A stretch of DNA of 64,000 nt from Sycobia sp. Sy_11 (taxonomy: Eukaryota > Arthropoda > Insecta > Hymenoptera > Epichrysomallidae), in NCBI GenBank assembly GCA_018907035.1, contig JACCIC010000121.1:957501-1021500 (forward strand). Reading direction: 5' to 3'. The notes under the pieces were generated by a model, which made no database searches, was not told where the DNA came from, and saw only the letters and a program-made list of their open reading frames with translations. Both the position numbers and the translations under genes were made by a program. Of this stretch, positions 14,610-21,429 are shown piece by piece. Each line of letters opens with the position of its first letter. Positions within the stretch are counted from its first letter, which is position 1.

Positions 14610-14831
14610 TCGTCTATACGATACGAATTTATTGCCAAGGCTCTCGATCTCCTTTCCCTCCATTGCGCGCGCACTCGAATGTTTCACCTTCGGAGAAAAA
14701 AAAAGCCGACGCAATTTATACGCGGGTGCGCAACCGGCGGTACATATGATCGACTCTCCTGTCCGATAGGCAAAACGTATTTTACACTTGTCCACAGACA
14801 CATACGCACATAAAAGCCTTGATTCCAAATG

Positions 14832-14921
<90 letters not shown>

Positions 14922-15107
14922 TCATTAACGGATGCTCGCATGAGCATGAGCATGAGCATAACGCGCCGTGCGGGCGTATATCTTGCTCAAGGCGTGTCGC
15001 ACACAATAATAATGCTAGTTGTCTTACCTTTCTCTAATGTTTTCCAGATAATTCACAATGAAGTCTGTCATTTCCTTGGAGAAGTCTTTGAAACCGTTTG
15101 GGTCCAT
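3387..15107 (-). CDS. Ddc: Aromatic-L-amino-acid (DOPA) decarboxylase, ten coding exons
   Basis: PLP enzyme converting L-DOPA to dopamine and 5-hydroxytryptophan to serotonin, used in neurons and in cuticle tanning. Coding exons in transcript order: 15028-15107, 13320-13440, 12502-12615, 12285-12404, 11943-12072, 9218-9366, 9010-9121, 8281-8489, 7939-8139, 3387-3602. Every junction is GT-AG and in phase, giving 483 residues, a normal length for the family. Visible residues: Ala148-Ser149 (phosphate site), His192 (stacks on the ring), Thr246, Asp271 in HIDAAYAG, Lys303 in NFNPHKW (Schiff base) and loop Tyr332. These match mammalian DDC numbering without gaps. His192 favours decarboxylase over the insect DHPAA-synthase paralogs, which carry Asn there. 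Sequence resembles Drosophila Ddc more than tyrosine decarboxylase. No stop or frameshift is seen. Confidence 0.95.
3707..3763. repeat. (TA)n microsatellite
   Basis: 57 bases of uninterrupted TA in Ddc intron 9; a second run lies at 3819-3852. Confidence 0.95.
4222..4268. repeat. (TA)n microsatellite abutting a mariner
   Basis: TA run ending at the left end of the mariner at 4269. Mariners duplicate TA on insertion, so a TA array is a ready target. Confidence 0.95.
4269..5525 (+). mobile_element. Mariner transposon, full length, decayed transposase
   Basis: 1257 bp between near-perfect inverted ends: left TGAGGGTGGTTTGATAAG, right the reverse complement of CGAGGGTGGTTTGATAAG, flanked by TA. 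The transposase reads in one frame from about 4471, including the HTH part [17 protein letters not shown] and [11 protein letters not shown], but is cut by stops at 4804, 4975 and near 5086. It shifts frame near 5165, where DNVPVHTS and [15 protein letters not shown] follow. The three catalytic Asp codons (4921, 5165, 5270) survive, and the last two are 34 residues apart, the D,D34D mark of mariner. It lies inside Ddc intron 9 antisense to Ddc. Inactive copy. Confidence 0.92.
5526..7938. other. Remainder of Ddc intron 9
   Basis: AT-rich intron sequence. A moderately complex stretch at about 5700-6070 has no recognisable protein or element ends. Small open frames such as 7564-7761 have no coding character. 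Confidence 0.6.
7939..8139 (-). CDS. Ddc: Ddc coding exon 9
   Basis: Residues 346-412: [19 protein letters not shown] and [16 protein letters not shown], the small C-terminal domain. It ends at GAAG|GTAAAG before a 4.3-kb intron holding a mariner. Confidence 0.95.
8281..8489 (-). CDS. Ddc: Ddc coding exon 8 (PLP lysine)
   Basis: Residues 276-345. [15 protein letters not shown] holds the Schiff-base Lys303. [19 protein letters not shown] is the mobile catalytic loop with Tyr332. Acceptor TTTTAG, donor GTACGT. Confidence 0.95.
9010..9121 (-). CDS. Ddc: Ddc coding exon 7
   Basis: Residues 239-275 plus one base. [14 protein letters not shown] supplies Thr246 and WLHIDAAYA supplies Asp271, which pairs with the PLP ring nitrogen. 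Donor is GTTAGT. Confidence 0.93.
9218..9366 (-). CDS. Ddc: Ddc coding exon 6
   Basis: Residues 189-238: [15 protein letters not shown] puts His192 on the PLP ring. It ends EKGLIPFY before GTAAGA. It follows the 2.6-kb intron that carries the CpG-rich island at about 10.2-10.6 kb. Confidence 0.93.
10200..10625. promoter_or_regulatory. CpG-rich island inside Ddc intron 5
   Basis: A block much richer in G+C and CpG than its surroundings. It has G-runs (GGGGGAGGG), C-runs and purine-rich repeats, and passes into a (CT)n tract. Its open frames show no family signature. It could be an intronic enhancer, an alternative promoter or a non-coding RNA start. Confidence 0.3.
10626..10676. repeat. (CT)n microsatellite
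   Basis: About 51 bases of CT dinucleotide followed by an imperfect pyrimidine tract to about 10720. Confidence 0.95.
11943..12072 (-). CDS. Ddc: Ddc coding exon 5
   Basis: Residues 146-188 plus one base. It begins [15 protein letters not shown], so Ala148 and Ser149 hold the cofactor phosphate. It ends KLVAYAS, then G|GTAAGT in phase 1. Confidence 0.93.
12285..12404 (-). CDS. Ddc: Ddc coding exon 4
   Basis: Residues 106-145: [18 protein letters not shown], then a glycine-rich GGKGGGVIQ leading into the PLP phosphate loop. The usual motif is GGGVIQGTASE; the extra Gly/Lys stretch just before it is mildly unusual. Phase 0 at both ends. Confidence 0.93.
12502..12615 (-). CDS. Ddc: Ddc coding exon 3
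   Basis: Residues 68-105, containing [13 protein letters not shown] and the [14 protein letters not shown] segment typical of group II decarboxylases. 114 nt, phase 0 at both ends, donor GTAAGC. Confidence 0.93.
12616..13319 (-). other. Ddc: Ddc intron 2
   Basis: AT-rich intron with nothing else recognised. Confidence 0.7.
13320..13440 (-). CDS. Ddc: Ddc coding exon 2
   Basis: Residues 27-67. It includes [15 protein letters not shown], the conserved substrate-pocket segment before the first large helix. Acceptor CTATCTAG, donor GTAAGC, ending on a codon boundary. Confidence 0.93.
13441..15027 (-). other. Ddc: Ddc intron 1 of the coding part, with TA microsatellites
   Basis: Holds (TA)n runs at 14559-14605, 14834-14884 and 14890-14919, and a short GAGCAT tandem (14939-14959). 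The YIYIYI open frames here are translations of the TA runs. Confidence 0.8.
15028..15107 (-). CDS. Ddc: Ddc coding exon 1
   Basis: ATG at 15107-15105 begins [20 protein letters not shown], residues 1-26. It ends AG|GTAAGAC in phase 2. This start matches the usual N-terminus of the family (MD/E..EF...G..MVD). Confidence 0.93.
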
Positions 15108-15127
15108 ATTGCTATATTATCGGGTCG
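15108..15127 (-). other. Ddc: Ddc 5' untranslated bases of the first coding exon
   Basis: Just upstream of the ATG is a strong acceptor, TTTTTTCAG at 15128-15136, followed by 20 untranslated bases. A non-coding first exon must therefore lie upstream, as in Drosophila Ddc, where translation also starts in the second exon. Confidence 0.7.
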
Positions 15128-16019
15128 CTGAAAAAATTAAATAAATACAGGCCGTTAATCAACGTGGAGGCTTGTGCTGGATCACTTGCATATAATAATT
15201 TGAGCGTATATATATTGATTTATTGGTACAGTAACATTTGAATATTTTTATTCAATCGTTATCGCTTGCTAGCTCTCTAGCGTGCTCAACCACTGCCTAA
15301 GAATATTATGTCCTCCGAATGAATTGTTTGCATGACAGGCAATAGTTATATCGAGTCCTCAGTACTTTCACTTCTTTTTTCATTCATTTTGACTCATTTT
15401 CATTAGCTGGAAGAAATCTCTTGATCTGTTTTGAATTACGCTTGTTCAGAATCCAAAAGAAGATATGAAAAATACATCGTAATAAAAAAGATAATTCTTT
15501 ACCTCCCTTTTATTAAAAAACATCTTATTTTATACGAGTTTCACAAGCTATAACGAAAAGAAAATGGCCATTTTAAAAAATCCATTCAATGATGATGTAG
15601 CCAAAATTGAATCAAAATTCTGTGAAAATATCATTTTTTATTCAAATAATTTTTTTTATTCAATGCTTTTTTTACTATATTTCTTTACTAACGTGAGAAG
15701 CCTGTATGTATAGCTTTTAGGACCTTCTCATAATTTTCTGTTAACGATTGAAAAAACCTCAATTCTTAGGCTAAGCATATTTTGTTAAAAATATTAACTT
15801 TATAAGAAAACAATACGTATTAAAAAATTGTATATACTTCTCTAAGAAAACCAATGTATGAATACAATTTTTCTTTAATTTTAACCGAAGAATTCAGGAT
15901 ATTTGTATACTGATTATAATAATTTTTTATTAGCCACAAAAATTATACCTTTAGTAAATAGAGACAAAAGTTCTGTACATATATAATACTATGTACAAAT
16001 ATGAATAAGATTTTTCAAT

Positions 16020-17140
16020 TTAAACTTCCCGGGTTTATCGATTAGGACAAATGTTTTTATTTTTAAGTCGGTAGTACTGTCAGAGTTTTCTGTACCAACT
16101 TTCACGCAATTATCGTCATTTGTCATTCAGTTATGCTTGTGTTTTGCGAACAAAGAAAAGTTACTTCGATTTTTATAATGTCTGAAATTATTCAGCAAAG
16201 TAGTAGCATTAAATTCTGTGCATGAAATGAAATATCGACCGCGGAAATATTCAGAATGTTGCAAAAGGTCTTTGGTGAAAAGTCAATGTCAAGAGCAAGT
16301 GTTTTTGATTGGCACAAATTGTTTAAAGAAGGTCGAGAACGCGTTGAAGACGAACCACGTCAAAGACGGCCAAGAACATCTACTGATGGGCTACGCGTCG
16401 ACAAAATCAAAGAATTAGTTCTGCAAAATCGTCGATTGACTACTAGAGCGCTTGCTGATATTGTTGGAATTTCAAATGGGTCTTTCAGACTAACAGGACA
16501 AGATGGAACGCATAATAACTGGAGATGAGACTTAGGTCTACGCTTACGATCCAGAAACAACTGATCAATCGAGTGAATATCGTGCCAAAGGAGAACAAAT
16601 ACCGAAAAACAATACGCCAAAGTTGCTCAAAAATCAAGGTTATGCTCACTGTTTTCTTCAATTACCGTGGTGTGGTGCATTATAAATTCCATCCCACCGG
16701 CCAAACGGTTAACAAAGAATATTAAATGTTATGCATCGTTTACATGAAGCTCTTCGTCTCAAAATATCAGATTTATGGAAACACAACTCTTGGTTTTTGC
16801 ATCACAATAATGCACCAGCTCACACTGCATTGATTTTACGTGAATATTTCGCCAAAAATTCAACCAATATCGTTTCGTAACAACCGTACTTGCCTGATTT
16901 ACCACCGTGTGACTTCTGGCTGTTCAGCAAACTCAAAAGAGAACTTCGGAAACACGGTTTTGATTCGATAGAAGAAATAAATGCCGAATCGAGGAAGGAA
17001 CTGATGGCCAGTCTGGAATACGAATAGCAAAAATGTTTTCAAAATTGGAAAAAGCGTTGGCATAGTCGCATTGTACCCGGGGAAATTATTTTGAGGGGGG
17101 TGAATTAGATTTAGAAGAATAAATAAAGATTTCAAAAGTT
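16020..17140 (+). mobile_element. Mariner transposon, internally deleted and mutated
   Basis: A transposase start lies near ATG 16178. Recognisable parts in order are the HTH segment FRMLQKVFGEKSMSRASVFD (16250 on), ALADIVGISNGS, then after an internal deletion ERIITGDET, with the following Trp now a stop. HHNNAPAHTA and LPDLPPCDFWLF come next, with LKRELRKHGFDSIEEI at the end. The second catalytic Asp is Asn (HNN for HDN), so it is dead by residue as well as by frame. No matching inverted ends could be identified, so both boundaries are approximate. It lies in the region that would be the Ddc 5' intron. Confidence 0.85.
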
Positions 17141-17664
17141 ATAAATAAAGTCTTACTCATGTTTCTACACAATAGTATATATAATATTTTCATTCAGGTC
17201 TCTCTCAGAAAAGAGTATTTTGGAAGTTTTTATATTATTATATCAATAATTTAAGAAGGGATTTGTTGTATAATAATGAAGAGAATTTATATTCTGCCTT
17301 TGCGTAAATATGTATGTTTTCATTACATTAGTTTGGACTAAATAGAACTTTGATGTTTTTCGAGTACACTCCACATTTTGTTGATAGATTCCTTGTGTAG
17401 TCATTATACATTAATTATATTCCAATCATAAAAGTATTTATATGAAAATTCAATGTTAAAATGATAATTAACATAGTCGTTAAAAAAGATAAGGCTTCTT
17501 CAATATCTAAAGAAACGACTAAGGAATCAACAATCACTACTATTTAATTGATTATTAAAGTATTAGTTGCGTTTTACCTAAATGGTCTGATACATATATA
17601 TATATATATATATATACGAATGAATATGAAAGCATAATTGGATTGACTTATCGCGCATAAAAAC

Positions 17665-17755
17665 CTGCGACTGGGTAGAAAATTTCCGCGGCTTTTGTAT
17701 ACACGAATTACACGGCCTAGTACATGGAATTCTTTGATCGCGCGAGGATTATATA
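17665..17755 (-). promoter_or_regulatory. Candidate Ddc core promoter and non-coding first exon
   Basis: On the minus strand a TATATAA box (17755-17749) is followed about 31 bases later by a CCA that could be a start site. A CAG|GTTTTT donor lies at 17665/17664. The spacing suits a TATA-driven insect promoter and the required upstream exon, but the initiator match is poor and a transcript end is needed. Confidence 0.25.
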
Positions 17756-17796
17756 CAGAGTGTGAAACTTGCGTTTCAAAGTCATTTTATATGTAG

Positions 17797-17833
17797 AGAG
17801 CGAGAGAGAGATAGAGAGAGAGAGCGAGAGAGA
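17797..17833. repeat. (GA)n-rich tract
   Basis: Interrupted GA repeat next to the candidate Ddc promoter; GA tracts can bind GAGA-type factors in insects. Confidence 0.6.
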
Positions 17834-18056
17834 ATTATGAGCCAACGCGAATGAAAAGCACCTCGACGGCCTGAAGCTAATTACCTCCTGGTATATAGGA
17901 GCGAGATTGTGCGTATAAGAACCGCGAGTGAATGGCCATGACTCCGTTTTCGAGAAAACCATTGACTTTACTTTTCGATACTAGCGAGTGCGCTTTGTTT
18001 AAGCTGTGTGTGCGCGCGTATGTATCAGTGTATGATTGTATAATGTATAATGTATA

Positions 18057-18155
<99 letters not shown>

Positions 18156-18190
18156 CGCGTGTGCGTGTGTGTGCGCGTGTGCGTGTGTGA
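18057..18190. repeat. (GT)n microsatellite
   Basis: Pure GT to about 18140, then GCGC-interrupted GT. The HTHT/VCVC open frames on both strands are artefacts of it. Confidence 0.95.
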
Positions 18191-18925
18191 GTGTATAGTT
18201 CGGTGTTTGCGAAGCATGAAGAGTAGCGCAGCATTTTGTTTAAATATATGCAACGACTGCGCGATATCTACAATGCTCACCATATCATAAGCGTCTCGTT
18301 CAATTGATCGATGGAAATGTCGTGCGAGAACAATATACTAATTATTGTTCAGAGTCTCTATAATTATATATGCTGGCTGGAGCTGAGATTCGAATATTTA
18401 CGACTGAATCACATAACAAAATTAAAAGAACAAATAAGAAACGTAATATTTAATTAAATTCTTCTGGATTTCCTTGTGTATTTCATTAAGATATTAATAA
18501 TAATTTAATTTTTTATATCTAGAGGTTCGTTCGGATCCGTTGCTAAATTTAGGAAAATATAAAATTCCCTTTTATAAGGCTATTAGAATATTTGATACTT
18601 CTTATACTTATTGCGAATAAATGTATCTATATCTCCTTGTTTTAATTAGTAGAAATTTAAACATTTCTGACCGTGCAAATGACTTAAAAGTATGGAAAAT
18701 AGATGCCACATGAATCGAATAAAAGGCAAATGGAAAAAAAGAAAACACTTGTGAAAGTTTGCTTCAAAGATACGAAAGAAAATCAATTTTGCATCAAATT
18801 ATTAGTGAAAATTGTTAGATAAAAAATAAATGTATTTCAAGAATTCTAAATGGAAAAAATAATGGGTTAATCCGGGACAACTTTCAACATGCACTGTAAA
18901 ACCAGATGGATCCAAACTAGAAAAT

Positions 18926-19085
18926 CGTATCATATCGTATCATATCATATCGTATCATATCATATCATATCGTATCATATCATATCATATCGTATCATAT
19001 CATATCATATCGTATCATATCATATCATATCGTATCATATCGTATCATATCGTATCATATCGTATCATATCATATCGTATCATAC
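18926..19085. repeat. Pentanucleotide array (TATCA/TATCG)n with 20-bp higher order
   Basis: About 32 tandem pentamers. The G variant recurs every fourth unit in the middle, giving a 20-bp super-repeat (CATATCATATCGTATCATAT) several times in a row, then every second unit. It forms the left edge of a dispersed repeat. Confidence 0.95.
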
Positions 19086-19503
19086 TAATTTATAAAGACA
19101 AAGCGTGTTTTTGTTTGTACACGATAACCGAAAAAACTACTGAATTGATTGTCCTGAAATTTGGCGTATAGATTCTATATTATCTTGGGAAGGACATAAG
19201 GTTTTTTTTTTTATTGAAAATCATTTTACGTTCATCAATAACTTAATGGTTTAACAATCAGCTTCACCAGCGGTCACTAGGTGCGTCTTGAATCACGAAC
19301 ATCAACTCAAATTAGTCCGCTTAAAGTATTAATACCAGGTCAGCTCAAACAAATGTTCATATCCAACTTTGGGATTCGAATCCTAAAGGAGGTGTGACGT
19401 TAGTCGGTATTACCTTTTTTGTTCTTCAGGTTAATCTGACATTATTCTCACACCTTATGGATATCTTTTGATTTTTATAAATTTTATTTTCTCTTACGTG
19501 AGG

Positions 19504-19506
<3 letters not shown>

Positions 19507-19577
<71 letters not shown>
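19507..19577. repeat. (CT)n microsatellite inside dispersed repeat copy 1
   Basis: 71 bases of CT. The other two copies have much shorter CT tracts at the same place. Confidence 0.95.
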
Positions 19578-19581
<4 letters not shown>

Positions 19582-20029
19582 ATATCTCTTTGTCTTTCTT
19601 TCTCCTTCTCTTATAAAATGGTTCTGTATGCCAAATCATACTGGATATAGTTTGTGACGAAAAATTATATTTTTATTTTTATACATTCTATTAAATTCAG
19701 AATTGTGACAAGTCACTATATTTTTTTTTGTTCGAACAAACGAAATGATGGCAAAATAGGGTTCTTTACTAACAACCACGAAACTATGTATATGTAAATA
19801 AAATATATCGTCACTTCTGCATAAAAAGGCAAATCCATCGTCTGTTTAAAAAATATGCTATGCGCATACCAACATTTTTCTTCAATTTCAGTAGGCATCA
19901 CTACGAAAATATTCAGTTTTTAATTGAAAAAACGGAAATATACGAAATATGTATATATATATGTATGTATGTGTATAATATATACATATATTGTATGTAT
20001 ATTATATTGTACATATGATACTGACAACT

Positions 20030-20670
20030 ATTGTATTGGCGTGCACAGGCGGTTGATTACGATATCCCGTTGTCTCAAAACGATTTCTATAGGCAGTTGG
20101 GTGTTCGGATGATAGAATGCAATGTCCAGGTGGCTCTGGGAGATTTCTACGGGGAATATTGTATTTACTTAATAAAAAAAGGGATCCAGGTATGAGGAAA
20201 TCAGCTTCAATGGGAAGATTCGTGTTGGGACGGTAAAATACGATATCTAGGTCTTTCCACACGACTTCTACGGCGACTATCGTGTTTAGTTGGTAGGAAA
20301 CGATGTTTAGATATGTCGGGACAACTTCTACGGGGAGTTTCATGTTCGGATCATAGAATGCGATTTCCAGGTGTTTTTTAACGACTTCTACGGAGAATTT
20401 CGTGTACAGTTGGTGAGAAACAAAATCCAGATATGTCAGTACGACTTCTATGAAGAGATTCTTATTCTATCATTCGAACACTCCCCATAAGAGTCGTCCC
20501 AGGATACCTGGACATTGTATTCTACGTCCCCAACACAAAACTCTCTATAGCAGTCGTCCCGAGACATTTCCTATAGTCCGGACATGATATTCTTCGAAAA
20601 CGTCGTCTCAAGACATTTGGACATCTTTTGCTACCGCTTGAACTCGAAAGTACAATTTTCTCCATCAAAG
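20030..20670. repeat. 60-bp tandem repeat array with an orientation switch
   Basis: Degenerate units start near 20128, 20188, 20249, 20309, 20369 and 20429, so the period is 60 (one 61). Each has the core CGACTTCTACGGGGA and then a GATGTCCAGG-like end. After about 20470 the units continue as reverse complements (GTCGTCCCGAGAC, GGACATTGTATTCTA). The 60-bp period keeps a frame open on the minus strand (20002-20343) as 20-residue repeats. A second array with the same units is at about 47030-47200. Confidence 0.85.
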
Positions 20671-20682
20671 CCATATATAATA

Positions 20683-20685
<3 letters not shown>

Positions 20686-20742
<57 letters not shown>
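20686..20742. repeat. (TA)n microsatellite
   Basis: TA run just right of the minisatellite. Confidence 0.95.
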
Positions 20743-20746
<4 letters not shown>

Positions 20747-20974
20747 ATAAAATGGTCGGAAAAATATCATCTTTTTGAAGTTGGCGCTACATCGAAGCAG
20801 CTTTTTATACAGAAGTGACGATTGGTAAATTACGGTCAATTATTTATTGAGACATAAATTTGTATATATAGAGTACTTTTTACTTAGATATTATTGAATT
20901 GTTTATGAAATCAATCAAATTATTATCTCAGGTGAAGCCGAGGCGGGGGATGCTAATAATGCTATATATTTGAA

Positions 20975-21425
20975 AAAACTAGAATGGCGTGGCAGAATAT
21001 ATATAACTCCATAGAATGGAGTTGCTAAAACCTGGTAAAATAGTTAATGCTGATCGCTATCGACAATAAATAATTCATTTGAATCATACATTGATAACAA
21101 ATGGCCAGAATGCACTAAAAGTCACGACAAAACTAAACTGGCCTAAATACAATCAAAGTACTTGGCCGAAAGCTGCTACCCTGCCCACCGTATTCACCAG
21201 ATTTGCTTCTTCCAACTAGCACTTGTTTTCAACAGTGGGACATGACTCAGCAGCACTTCAACTACGAGAAAGTCGAAAACTGGGTGTCTGATTTATTTCC
21301 TTCAAAAGACAAATAATTCTATTAGCGTGATATTCACAAATTGTTCAAAAGTTGGTCAAAATGTGGAGAAAACAATGGCCAATACTTTGAATAGAATATC
21401 TTTCACTTTCCCTTTAAAATTCGTA
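20975..21425 (+). mobile_element. Decayed mariner fragment (C-terminal half)
   Basis: Not visible as one open frame. Frame by frame the text reads MELLKPGKIVNADRYRQ (about 21015 on), PPYSPDL (about 21190), TQQHFNYEKVENWVSD and DIHKLFKSWSKCGENNGQYF. That is the order of a mariner transposase from the middle region to the end. It has several stops and frameshifts; the HTH half is missing. Its ends are not resolved. Confidence 0.8.
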
Positions 21426-21429
21426 TCTG

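Larger units (their letters stand above)
18926..20960. repeat. Dispersed repeat, copy 1 (with minisatellite)
   Basis: After the pentamer array comes a segment starting ACTAATTTATAAAGACAAAG. It passes through GAATCGATTGTTCTGAAATTT-like and CACTAGGTG..GTCTTGAATCAC motifs to a palindromic GGATTCGAATCC, a (CT)n block (19507-19577) and a 60-bp minisatellite (20030-20670). The segment recurs at 40411 and 46490. A GTGAAGCCGAGGCGGG motif near 20933 may mark the right end, as similar motifs end some insect repeats, but that is inference. Class unknown; no coding capacity beyond the minisatellite frame. Confidence 0.75.

Noticed and set aside
3387..15107. Tyrosine decarboxylase or DHPAA synthase instead of Ddc
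   Set aside because: His at 192 argues against DHPAA synthase (Asn there). The [17 protein letters not shown] and [19 protein letters not shown] segments, together with the 483-residue length, match DOPA decarboxylase better than the longer tyrosine decarboxylases.
14537..15131. Long YIYIYI-containing open frames on both strands
   Set aside because: They are translations of (TA)n microsatellites. The same pattern recurs at about 20.6, 27.7, 39.5, 53.5, 54.4, 55.7, 56.7 and 60.7 kb.
18926..19085. CRISPR-like regular array
   Set aside because: Units are contiguous pentamers without spacers in a eukaryotic context. The 60-bp array at 20030 likewise has no unique spacers.
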